The notes under the pieces: model-generated
What the model saw: only the letters and a program-made list of their open reading frames with translations
What the model was told of the DNA's origin: nothing
Database searches by the model: none
In this document: piece by piece, positions 34,944 to 44,672 of the stretch
How the letters are laid out: every line of letters begins with the position of its first letter
Numbering within the stretch: position 1 is the stretch's first letter
Assembly: GCA_963733145.1 (NCBI GenBank)
Contig: CAVTCJ010000005.1
Location: 372,001 to 436,000, forward strand
Reading direction: 5' to 3'
Length of the DNA stretch: 64,000 nt
Source: JAHIKV01 sp963733145
Lineage (GTDB): Bacteria > Planctomycetota > Planctomycetia > Pirellulales > Thermoguttaceae
Position numbers and translations under genes: made by a program

Positions 34944-35605
34944 CTATCCACTCAGCCGCGCCGAGCCGATAACTTCGTAAATTGGGCCGGCGGGCGTCAG
35001 ATTGCTGGAAAAGACGGTGATCTTCTCGACGGCCATTTTGCCGGCCGGGAAATCGGCGTGCTCTTTCAATCGCGAACCGAGTTCCGCTATTCCCATTCCC
35101 CCGTCCGAAAAAAGTGGACCGGCCCCATTTGCCGGAACGGCCCGAAGGGTGCTGCGCACAAATGGGGCCTGTCCCCTTTTTTCGGACCCGCCGCGGACCC
35201 GGCCGATCGTGAGATGCACCTGGAAGCGGCGATGCTCCTCACGGTATCCCAATTCGGCCAGGGCGGCCTCGACGCGGTCGTGGAGCAGGACCATCTGCTC
35301 GGCCCCCTCGCCCGCTCCGAGCCAGACGGTTCGCGGCCGGGCGGCGTTGGGAAAGGCCCCGGCGCCGCGGACCTCCAACTCGAACGGAGCCACTTCGGCC
35401 GCGCCTTTTCGACCGCCCGGCAAACCTCGCCCAGTTCCCGCTGATGGACTTCGCCCAGGAACTTCAGCGTCAGGTGCAGGTTGTTCGGCTCGACCCATTT
35501 CACGCCGGCGGCCGTGCCGCCGAGCGCGGCGATCAACTCCCCCGCCCGGGCGCGGATTTCCCGACTGATCTCGACGGCCACAAATGTGCGCAGGGTTTTT
35601 TTCAT
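34944..35605 (-). CDS. thpR: RNA 2',3'-cyclic phosphodiesterase (2H family), frameshifted and carrying a repeat insert
   Basis: A 2H phosphoesterase. The first HxT motif is in NNLHLTLKFLGEV (about residue 44) and the second in FQVHLTIGRVRGG. The start MKKTLRTFVAVEI is typical. A single-base shift near 35400 separates the N-terminal frame (to AVEKA) from the C-terminal frame (APFELEVRGAGAFP onward). Between GRVRGG and GMGIAELG an in-frame 84 bp palindrome inserts 28 residues (SEKRGQAPFVRS...). It could reseal or hydrolyse RNA 2',3' ends in the cytoplasm; the physiological substrate of such proteins is not settled. Confidence 0.85.
35103..35186. repeat. Palindromic element (family A/B relative) inserted in-frame in thpR
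   Basis: GTCCGAAAAAAGTGGACCGG and CCTGTCCCCTTTTTTCGGA form the arms, with CCCATTT and AAATGGG just inside. It is 84 bp, exactly 28 codons, without a stop codon in the thpR frame. Confidence 0.8.
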
Positions 35606-35609
35606 CGTC

Positions 35610-35683
35610 GTTTAGCCGCCGCGTCCACGCGGCGTGTGTTCGATATGGAAAACGAGAGCGCCGCGCGGACGCGGCGGCTAAAC
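35610..35683. repeat. Palindromic element, family C
   Basis: GTTTAGCCGCCGCGTCCACG pairs with CGGACGCGGCGGCTAAAC, in the 83 bp gap between thpR and the PfkB gene. Confidence 0.85.
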
Positions 35684-35688
35684 GTTTT

Positions 35689-36615
35689 TCAAAAACTCAA
35701 CATCCGCCGATACTCCACCATCCGCCGGTCGAGGTCCTTCCGCTCGATGGCCTGCAGCCGGTCGAGGCTGAAATCCTCGACGGTGAAGCTGGCCATCAGC
35801 GTGCCGTAGGCTAGGGCCTCTTTGAGCGTTTTCGGATCGAGCGAAAAAGGGGACAGTCCCCCTTTTCCCGCCGCCTCGGCCAGATAGCCCATCATGCCGC
35901 CGGCGAAACTGTCGCCCGCCCCCGTCGGATCGACCACGTCGGCCGTGGGAAACGCGGGCAGGACGTACAGATCGTCCGCGCCGAAGAAGATCGAGCCGTG
36001 CTCGCCTTTCTTGACCACGACGAACTTCGGCCCCATGCGGCGGATCGTCTCGCCCGCCCGGACCAGATTGTCGTCGTCCGTCAGCAGCTTGGCCTCGCTG
36101 TCGTTCAGGACCAGGCCGTCGATGCGTTTGAGCAGGTCGAGCAGTCCGTCCCGCTCGCTGCGGATGTAGTGGTCCATCGTGTCGGCCACGACCAGCTTGG
36201 CCCCCTGGCACTGATCGAGCGTTTTTAGCTGATGCGTCGGCGAGCCGTTGGCCAGGAACACGAACGGGCAGTGGCGATACTCCTCCGGCAGCAGCGGATC
36301 GAAGTCGGCCAGCACGTTCAGTTGCAGGTCGAGCGTCTCGCGGTCGTTCATGTTCCGCAGGTATTTGCCCCGCCAGCGGAACGTTTTGCCGCCGGGCACG
36401 ACCGTCAGTCCGGTGGTGTCGATGCCCCGGGCCTCGAGCATTTCGGTGTTCTGCATCGGCCAGTCCTCGCCCACCACGCCGGCCAAGCGGACGGTGGTGA
36501 AGAAGCTGGCGGCATAAGAAAAAAACACGGCCGACCCGCCGAGCACGTTCTCCCGCTTCTCAGTGGGCGTTTCGACGCTGTCCAAGGCCACGGAACCGAC
36601 GACGCAGAGGGGCAT
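35689..36615 (-). CDS. PfkB-family carbohydrate kinase
   Basis: A 308-residue cytoplasmic kinase of the ribokinase fold. VVGSVALDSVETPTEKREN and LGGSAVFFSYAASFFTTVR form the N-terminal substrate region. DPTGAGDSFAGGMMGYLAEA carries the catalytic Asp and anion hole. It probably phosphorylates a sugar or nucleoside; the substrate is unknown. AGGAG 8 bp before the ATG at 36615 decides that start over an upstream GTG. After LAEAAG the protein reads KGGLSPFS, encoded by a short palindrome of the GGGGACTGTCCCC type, which looks like a small in-frame repeat scar. Confidence 0.9.
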   Translation of the reverse strand: MPLCVVGSVALDSVETPTEKRENVLGGSAVFFSYAASFFTTVRLAGVVGEDWPMQNTEMLEARGIDTTGLTVVPGGKTFRWRGKYLRNMNDRETLDLQLNVLADFDPLLPEEYRHCPFVFLANGSPTHQLKTLDQCQGAKLVVADTMDHYIRSERDGLLDLLKRIDGLVLNDSEAKLLTDDDNLVRAGETIRRMGPKFVVVKKGEHGSIFFGADDLYVLPAFPTADVVDPTGAGDSFAGGMMGYLAEAAGKGGLSPFSLDPKTLKEALAYGTLMASFTVEDFSLDRLQAIERKDLDRRMVEYRRMLSF

Positions 36616-36724
36616 GAAGTTCACTCCTATTTTAGCAATGCTGAAATTACCAATCGACGGCCATATTCCATGGCGTCAAATGTCGGTGAGATTTACATCG
36701 TTTGTCTTTTTTAACTACGAAAAA

Positions 36725-36800
36725 ACGAAAGGACGAAAACACGAAAGAGCATCCAACGAGGCCAAGAAGCAAAGTGTTCTTTCGCGTTTTCGCCCTTTCG
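36725..36800. repeat. Inverted repeat of the word CGAAAG/GGACGAAAACACG (family M)
   Basis: ACGAAAGGACGAAAACACGA at 36725-36744 and TTCGCGTTTTCGCCCTTTCG at 36781-36800. It lies between two genes on the minus strand; no gene is seen in 36616-36840. Confidence 0.7.
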
Positions 36801-36840
36801 ACTTTTCGCAGAAAAATGCCACAATAGTCAAGCTATGGGC

Positions 36841-37074
36841 TTACCTGTAAGCATCTACAAGAATCGAATCCAAGATTTCGGGTGTGAGTCCGGCGTCGGC
36901 AGCCTCCCGGCTCATGGCGTCAATGGCGGTTCCCAGGGATTCGTTCGATTTGGAAAGCCCGGTAAGTTGCAAACTGACCAGCAAATCCAGTTTTCGCCGC
37001 TCCTCATCCGAAGCCGAGCGGTAGACGACAGCGGCTTGAGGAGTTACACGAATGGTGATTGTTTCGGCTTTCAT
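36841..37074 (-). CDS. Small antitoxin-like hypothetical protein
   Basis: A 77-residue protein starting MKAETITIRVTPQAAVVYRS, then SASDEERRKLDLLVSLQLTG and ending LTPEILDSILVDAYR. The N-terminal beta strand with TIRVTP resembles ribbon-helix-helix or Phd-type antitoxins. No toxin gene follows or precedes. DNA binding is inferred from the pattern only. Confidence 0.5.
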   Translation of the reverse strand: MKAETITIRVTPQAAVVYRSASDEERRKLDLLVSLQLTGLSKSNESLGTAIDAMSREAADAGLTPEILDSILVDAYR

Positions 37075-37401
37075 TGACGGACCTCGCTTGGCTGGAGTCT
37101 CCGCCGGGAACGCGGACACCCCCTCTTTCTCCCGCCTCCAAGTATATCAGAACATCCGGCGTTGGGAATCGCCCGGCGAGCCGGCCCGGACGGCATTGAC
37201 GGCCCAATTCCGCCGGCGGGGCGTTGTTGGTCAGCAGATCGTCAATTTTCCAATTTAACGACCATCCGCCGTTGACCGCGAATCAAAACGCCGGTAATCC
37301 CCCGATGGCAATTTAACAGCCCGGGAGACGGGTTTTAAGGTCGCAAAATGGGCCAAGCGGATAAGAAAGGATCGCGGGATAAACCCGAGATACCGATCAA
37401 A
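37075..37401. other. Intergenic stretch without recognised features
   Basis: About 330 bp between two minus-strand genes. No conserved frame, RNA or clear palindrome was seen. Confidence 0.3.
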
Positions 37402-38028
37402 TTATGTCGGTTCATCAGCCAAGGGGATTGTAACTTCGCAGGCAAAATCTTCTGGCATGGGATTGTCTGTGTCTTTCTGAGCCCAGTATTCACTCCAATA
37501 ATTCCACCATCTAACCGACATTTGTTCAAGATCTTTGAAGGCAACCTCGCCGTGATGTGAATAGACCGCCATCGATTCGGCGCTGATGTACAGTCCCACG
37601 GGACCAGCCCAAAATGCGCAACAACAACCAGAAGAGATGTCATCAAGTGAATCAAGACTACCGTGATAGATAGATCGAGACTCGGCCTCGTTTAGAATTT
37701 CTTTGGCCCGTTCTCGAGAAGACAGTGTGAACGCATCATAACAAATACCGAAAGCTGCGAGATTGTCGGCTTGAAGTTGTTCATACCAGTTGTCCGCCAA
37801 GGATTGTTGTGTCTGATTCTCGCGCCGCAGAAAAATGACACAGGAGGGCTCGTAGAACCGGAGGGCAAGCTGGCCGGACGGCGGCAGACCTTCTTGTGTT
37901 GGTGGAACCCAGAGTTGGACGCTGCCGAACTCTATCTGAAATGTAGAGGGCACGTGCGCAACCCACCAAGACCAATAGCCCACATCAGAGATGGCGGATT
38001 CCAGTATTTGCAGTTCATCCGTCGTCAT
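37402..38028 (-). CDS. Hypothetical protein
   Basis: A 208-residue soluble protein, rich in aromatic residues (GYWSWWVAHVPSTFQIEFGS at the N-terminus, VRWWNYWSEYWAQKDTD at the C-terminus). A cysteine cluster SSGCCCAFW lies in the middle. The frame is not interrupted and codon use looks real. No domain is recognised. Nothing in the context tells its function. Confidence 0.55.
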   Translation of the reverse strand: MTTDELQILESAISDVGYWSWWVAHVPSTFQIEFGSVQLWVPPTQEGLPPSGQLALRFYEPSCVIFLRRENQTQQSLADNWYEQLQADNLAAFGICYDAFTLSSRERAKEILNEAESRSIYHGSLDSLDDISSGCCCAFWAGPVGLYISAESMAVYSHHGEVAFKDLEQMSVRWWNYWSEYWAQKDTDNPMPEDFACEVTIPLADEPT

Positions 38029-38098
38029 GGCGTTTTCATGGTATTAGTCCGATGATTTCGTATTTGCTGTTCCTCATGCCCGGTCCCGTGCTCGATTA

Positions 38099-38320
38099 TT
38101 ACGAAACGGCTTGATAAATCGCCGGCCGGTAGGTGGGAATCGGAACGGCCTTGCCCGCGCCGCGGGCGGCTTCCAGCCAGGCTTCCTTGGCCTTTTCCAC
38201 TTCCGCCAACGCCTCTTCGGGCGAACGGCCGAACGCCGAACAAGATTCCAAGTCGGGAATGTCGGCGATATAGCCCTCGTCTTCGTCGCTATAAAAGATG
38301 TTGATGTGATAGTCTTTCAT
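38099..38320 (-). CDS. HicB-type antitoxin-like protein
   Basis: A 73-residue protein MKDYHINIFYSDEDEGYIAD followed by IPDLESCSAFGRSPEEALAE and VEKAKEAWLEAARG. This is the partial RNase H fold of the HicB family. The usual HicA toxin (a ~60-residue dsRNA-binding-like protein) is not next to it; the partner frame 14 bp upstream encodes a different small protein. It may be a solitary HicB. Confidence 0.8.
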   Translation of the reverse strand: MKDYHINIFYSDEDEGYIADIPDLESCSAFGRSPEEALAEVEKAKEAWLEAARGAGKAVPIPTYRPAIYQAVS

Positions 38321-38333
38321 GCAATGCAACCGA

Positions 38334-38567
38334 TCAGTCGTTCGATTGCCCCATCAAATCGCCGATGAATTGTCCGACGCCTTCGTGATCGAAAAGAACG
38401 GGCACGCCGCCCGCGCCGATGTAAACGGCCACGCCATCTCGGACAACCAGGGCGTCGGGATGGTCAACCTCGAAGCGGTCGCCGTTGACCAAAGCCACGG
38501 TAAACGGCCGGTAAGGCTTGCGGTCTTTGAGCGTTTTTAGGATGTGGTCGAAGTTCTCCATTTCCAT
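38334..38567 (-). CDS. Small conserved-looking hypothetical protein
   Basis: A 77-residue protein: LKDRKPYRPFTVALVNGDRF, then EVDHPDALVVRDGVAVYIGA, then VLFDHEGVGQFIGDL. The PFxxxLxxGxxxxVxHP pattern is common among small planctomycete and cyanobacterial proteins of unknown function. It ends 13 bp before the HicB-like gene, so they form a two-gene operon and may function together. Confidence 0.7.
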   Translation of the reverse strand: MEMENFDHILKTLKDRKPYRPFTVALVNGDRFEVDHPDALVVRDGVAVYIGAGGVPVLFDHEGVGQFIGDLMGQSND

Positions 38568-38647
38568 GATTGCACCGTTATGTCGGTTCTTGATAATTAC
38601 GGAACTGATGAAATTGTACTTCTATTCGTGGTCCCGGGCAACACATC

Positions 38648-38872
38648 GACGCCGCGTGGACGCGGCGGTTAAACGACATGGTCCCCACCCGCAAACGCAG
38701 TCGCGGGGCGTTTTCCACGTGTCATTCAACATTTCCGAACAACACCGACGCCGCGTGGACGCGGCGGCTAAACGACATGGTGTCCCCCGCGAGCGCAGTC
38801 GCGGGGCGTTTTCCACGTGTCATTCAACATTTCCGAACAACGCCAACGCCGCGTGGACGCGGCGGCTAAACG
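38648..38872. repeat. Tandem array of a 98-99 bp unit containing a family C palindrome
   Basis: Unit starts GACGCCGCGTGGACGCGGCG at 38648, 38747 and (as AACGCC) 38845; the third copy is cut at 38872. Each unit also contains CGCAGTCGCGGGGCGTTTTC and CATTCAACATTTCCGAACAA. The units differ at few positions, so the array is young. Confidence 0.9.
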
Positions 38873-38881
38873 ATTATCCCC

Positions 38882-40561
<1,680 letters not shown>

Positions 40562-40580
<19 letters not shown>

Positions 40581-40747
40581 TTTGGATTGTCGCCTGGATT
40601 GGCGGGTATGGATGTTATTTCAGGGGCCGCCCGGTCATAATGCCGAGCCACGAGGTCGGGCAATTCCTTTGCGATCGCTTCCCGGACTTCCTTGTGCTTT
40701 TCCGTTTCCTCGGGCGTTAGCCGTCTATTGCGGCAAATGCGTTTCAT
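40562..40747 (-). CDS. Small hypothetical protein overlapping glnS start
   Basis: A 61-residue protein MKRICRNRRLTPEETEKHKE, then VREAIAKELPDLVARHYDRA. The opening with CR.R.LTPEE recalls short planctomycete proteins of unknown function. Its end overlaps the glnS ATG by 19 bp in another frame, which suggests coupling. Confidence 0.5.
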
Positions 40748-40801
40748 GCTTATGGAAATCGCCTCCGAGGGACTTCGTTACGCGGTGAATGTCATAATAT
40801 C

Positions 40802-41026
40802 TCACGGCATGTACTCTTTGAAATCTTCGAGGTGCGCGTCGTCGTCCTCGACAATAACGAGCTTCCCGACGGCAACGCCGAGCTTGCGTTGACGCGGCTC
40901 TCCAATAAGCCGCGCGACCGGCCGGTTGCCCTCGATAATTACAACCTCATCCCCGGGTTTCAACTGGGCAATCAGCGCCGCCAAATTGACTTGAGCTTCC
41001 TCGATTGTGATTGTATCTACAATCAT
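40802..41026 (-). CDS. Phd/YefM-type antitoxin-like protein, no toxin
   Basis: A 74-residue protein MIVDTITIEEAQVNLAALIA, then QLKPGDEVVIIEGNRPVARL and a C-terminal EDFKEYMP tail that normally binds a VapC-like PIN toxin. The gene downstream on this strand is the small protein at 40562, not a PIN domain. It looks like an orphan antitoxin. Confidence 0.75.
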   Translation of the reverse strand: MIVDTITIEEAQVNLAALIAQLKPGDEVVIIEGNRPVARLIGEPRQRKLGVAVGKLVIVEDDDAHLEDFKEYMP

Positions 41027-41102
41027 TTCTCTTGTACATTCCTCACTTCTGCAATTGTCCAATTCCACGGCTTCAATTCAATCGTACTGGACCATACCGC
41101 CA

Positions 41103-42766
41103 CTACCTGGACAGCGCCAGTTCGATCCGCCGCAGGCAGCGCTCGCGTCCGAGGATGGCCAGGGTGTCGAACAAGCCGAAGCCTATCGACCTGCCCGTCA
41201 CGGCCACGCGGAGCGGATGGATGATCTGGCCGATCTTGATCCCCTCGGCGGCGACAAACTCCTGCATCAGCGCTTCGAGCGCCGCGGCGTCGAAGGGTTC
41301 GACTGTCGCCAGCCGGTCGAGGAACTTTGTCAGCAAATCGGTCGCGCCCGGCTTGCGGAGGTTTTTCTCGACCGCCTTCTCGTCGTACGGCAACCGGTCG
41401 TCCGGCTGAAAGAAATCGGCGAAATCCAAAACGTCGCCGGCCACTTTTATCCGATCGCCAGCCGCCGCGACGATTTGGGAAACGTAGTTTTTGCCGAAAG
41501 ACGTAGGGTGGGACAAGCGAAGCGCGGTCCCACCATCCGTGGCCTCCACCTTGTCACCGCAACAAGTGATCTCCGCCGTGGTGGGACCGCGCTCCGCTTG
41601 TCCCACCCTACGAATTTGCGACGCTTCGACCAGCCCGGCTTTCTCCAGAAACGGCATGACCAGATCCACTTTACGCTCTGGCGGCAGCAACTGAAAGTGC
41701 CGCTCCTCGAAGGCCATCAGCTTTTTCGGATCGAAACTGGCCGGGGCCTTATTGACCCGCTCCAGCGAAAATGCGGCGATCAGATCGTCGCGCGAAAAAT
41801 GCTCCGTCCGATCGTCCAACGACCAGCCCAACAGGGCCAGGTAGTTGACAACCGCCTCGGGCAGAAAACCGACCGACTGATAGAAATCGACGATCACCGG
41901 GTTGAAGGCGTCGGCCTCGACCGGATGGCCGACCGCCTGGGCGATCTTCCGGCCGTGTTCGAGCAGGTCGGCGAAGTCGCGGTTTTTGAGATACTTGTCC
42001 AGCTTCCGCTTGCTGAGCTTGTTGTGGCTGCCCGGCTCGGCCACGAAGGGCAGATGGGCGTAGGCCGGCCGCGGATAGCCGAGCGCCTCGACGATGAAGA
42101 TCTGCCGCGGCGTGTTCGACAGGTGCTCCTCGGCGCGGATCACGTGCGTGATCTCGAAAGCCTGGTCGTCCACTACGTTCGCCAGATGGTAGAGGCAGGT
42201 GCCGTCGGCCCGTTGGACGACGTGGTCCTGCTCGTTGGCCCAATTGAACTCAACCCGGCCGCGGATCAGATCGTCGATGACCAGTTTCCCCTGGCCGGGC
42301 ATTTTCAGACGGACGACGGCCTGGCGCCCTCGGCCTCGAAGCGGGCCCGATCCGCCGGCGTTTCGGCCATAAAGCGGCGGCTGTAGCGGAAGGTCCGCTT
42401 CTCGCGCTCGGCCGCGGTCCGCTCCGCCTGGATCTCCTCGGTCGTGGCGTAATCGTAGTAGGCGTGGCCGGAATCGAGCAGCCGCCGCACGGCGTCGCGA
42501 TAGCGGTCCGCGCGCTGCGACTGATAGTACGGCCCAAAGGGCCCGCCCACGTCCGGCCCTTCGTCCCAGTCGATGCCCAGCCAGCGGAGGCCGTCGAGGA
42601 TCGGCCGCAGCGCCTCCTCGACGTTCCGCTGCTGGTCGGTGTCGTCGATCCGCAGGATGAACTGCCCGCCGTGTTGCCGGGCGAAGAGCCAGTTGTAGAG
42701 CGCGGTGCGGACGCCGCCGATGTGCAGATAGCCGGTCGGACTGGGAGCGAAGCGGGTGCGGGGCAT
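41103..42766 (-). CDS. gltX: Glutamyl-tRNA synthetase with in-frame repeat insertion and one frameshift
   Basis: A class I synthetase for tRNA-Glu. The HIGH-type motif is in TRFAPSPTGYLHIGGVRTAL and the KMSKS region reads HNKLSKRKLDKYL. The C-terminal anticodon-binding domain ends LAILGRERCLRRIELALSR. Near 42310 one base is out of frame (EGARPSSV stop versus AVVRLKMPGQGK). At 41503-41613 a complete family E palindrome of 111 bp adds 37 residues (RVGQAERGPTTAEITCCGDK...) between EKAGLVEASQIR and FGKNYVSQIV, without a stop. Without the insert the protein would be about 516 residues, normal for the family. Confidence 0.92.
41503..41613. repeat. Family E palindrome inside the gltX coding region
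   Basis: Arms CGTAGGGTGGGACAAGCGAA (41503 on) and GCTTGTCCCACCCTACG (to 41613), 34 bp each, around a 43 bp loop. Total 111 bp is divisible by three. Confidence 0.9.
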
Positions 42767-42769
42767 GGT

Positions 42770-43062
42770 GGGCAGTGGCTAGGGGCTGGTGGTTAGTGGT
42801 TAGTGTAGCTCAGTTTCCAATACATAATTGCGCCGATTTTCCTTTTCTTCAAGGGAGCAACCGTCCAATGCGTTCCGCAAACCGCTTGCGGTTTCGCAAC
42901 GAAAGAACCGTGCAGTCTCGAATGGGATTCCGTCTAAAGATAGCAATTCCAGGATATTTCACAATGATCGAAGAAGAGGATTCCGCATGATCGGGGAAGA
43001 GGATTCCGCTTCGTTGGGGCGGCAGTTGTACTGCCGACCCGGGGTGGCAGTACAACTGCCAC
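42770..43062. repeat. Gene-free stretch with several short repeats
   Basis: 42773-42805 holds GTGG/TTAGTGG words (family N). 42880-42896 is the palindrome AAACCGCTTGCGGTTT. 42964-43009 is a tandem duplication of ATGATCGAAGAAGAGGATTC with small changes. 43024-43062 is a hairpin GGCAGTTGTACTGCC...GGCAGTACAACTGCC that ends at the border of the IS element. No gene is seen. Confidence 0.65.
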
Positions 43063-44592
43063 CCAATGCCGTTTCTGAAAGTGTTTCGTTTTCGTTGCTA
43101 AGTCGTTGTTGTGACTAACGTTGCTGCGACAATTTGGCTCGGGAAACTGCCCCTGCATGAAAATGCCGTTCCGGCGATGATAGGGGCTTACGAAGCGAAA
43201 CCCTACCACGGAGGAACGGCAAATGGTGCGCGCAAGGAAGCGAGCCCGCCAGCGACGGCGGGCCAAGTCGCTGCTCGGGGCGATGCGGGAGTTTCTCACA
43301 CCCGAGGTTTTCAAGCAAGTGCGAAATGCGGCGCGGCGGCGGAAACCGCCGCGCTGGGATCTGCACCCCCTGCTGTTGATCCTTCTGCTGACGACCTACT
43401 GCTCGGGCGACAGTTTGCCAGAAAAATTCGAGGCTGCCAGAGGATTTTATGTGGTTTGTTGTCCCAAAAGGAGACGCCCAGGAAAGACCTTCGCGGGTTT
43501 CGGGAAAGCCGTTGCCAAACTTCCCATGCCCGTGCTGCGGGCATTGGCTGCTGGCATTCGCGGCCGTTGCCCGGTGATCTTCGGCGAAAAATGGAAAGTG
43601 GCGGGCTTTATTCCCTTGGGCTGCGACGGTACGCGGCAGAACTGCCCGCGCAGCCAGGAACTCGAACGACGCTTGGGCTCCGGCTGCAAGGAGGGCTCGT
43701 CGCCAATGATCTGGAACACGTCGCTTGTTCAGCTCACCTTGGGCATTCCCTTTTGTTGGCGTTTGGGCAACGGGAGCAAGCCCAGCGAGAGGAGCCACTT
43801 GATATTCATGCTGCGTTGGCTGCCGGCGGCGGCGTTGATCGTGGCCGACGCGGGTTATGTAGGCTACGAGGTTGTGGCAACGCTCATGACCAAGGCGGCT
43901 TTTCTCATCCGCATGTCCTCCAAAGCGACCTTTTACAGCGAAGCCAACGAGCCGTTGGAGGAATTCCGCGAGGGAATCGTCTACTACTGGCCGAAAAATC
44001 GGCAGAAAGAAGGCCAGCCGCCGCTTCGCGGGCGCTTGCTGCGGATTCACAGCGTCCACCACAAGATCGACGTGTGGCTGTTTACGAACGTGGAAGATCC
44101 CCGGCAATTGTCGTTGGAAACGGCAGCCACTTGCTATCGTTGGAGATGGGAAAACGAGGGATTTTTCCGGACCTACAAGCGGACTCTGAAAAAAGCCGTG
44201 CTGATTGGTCGAACGGTGGCCCAGGTGCATCGCGAGGCGGAAGCTTCCATGATTGCCACGCAATTGCTCCTTTGTCAGGGCGCGATGGCGATGCGCGCGG
44301 TGGCGAAGAACGGCCTTCCGGTGATGTGCAGCCCGCGTCGTGTGTTGCTGGAGGCGCGTCACGACATGTCCGCGCAAGGAACCCACGGAGCCCTTCGCCG
44401 AACGGATTACCAGGGCCGAACGCGAACAGCGCGTCCGCACCAGCGCCAAGGAAAAACGCGAATGGCCGCGTCGCAAGCCGCATACGGCACCCCATGCGCC
44501 CATTTTGCTGATGCTGACCGACGAACAAAAGCTCATAATCCATAAGCAGTTACAAGCAGCATGATCAACCGAACTGGAAACGGCATTGGGTG
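43060..44592 (+). mobile_element. IS4-like insertion sequence
   Basis: The element is 1533 bp. Inverted ends CACCCAATGCCGTTTC (43060-43075) and GAAACGGCATTGGGTG (44577-44592) are perfect over 16 bp. A single transposase gene fills it. No convincing target duplication is visible next to the ends; the left border abuts a GGCAGTACAACTGCC hairpin. Confidence 0.8.
43223..44564 (+). CDS. IS4-family-like DDE transposase, one frameshift near the end
   Basis: The opening is very basic (MVRARKRARQRRRAKSLLGA). The DDE domain has the first Asp in IPLGCDGTRQNC, the second in LIVADAGYVGYE, and the Glu in CYRWRWENEGFFRTYKR (the Y..(R)..E..(K) signature). GGAGGAAC precedes the ATG. The last ~65 codons are in the frame ending EQKLIIHKQLQAA at 44564; the shift is near 44370. 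Without that shift the frame would run to 44545 with an unrelated tail. Confidence 0.85.
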
Positions 44593-44620
44593 CCACCCCA
44601 ACATCCGGTAAGATTGTTTC

Positions 44621-44672
44621 ACTAGCCACTAGCCACTAGCCACTAGTTATTAACCACTAGTTATTAACCACT
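44621..44672. repeat. Array of the words CTAGCCACTAG / CTAGTTATTAACCA (family N)
   Basis: ACTAGCCACTAGCCACTAGC is followed by two copies of ACTAGTTATTAACC. The last ACCACTAA overlaps the stop codon (TAG on the minus strand, 44671-44673) of the next gene. Copies with the same words lie at 42773 and 52381. Confidence 0.85.

Noticed and set aside
38648..38872. Possible CRISPR array
   Set aside because: The whole 98 bp unit is repeated; there are no unique spacers.
43050..44600. Target site duplication at the IS4-like element
   Set aside because: Bases next to the inverted ends (ACTGC versus CCACC) do not form a convincing direct repeat.
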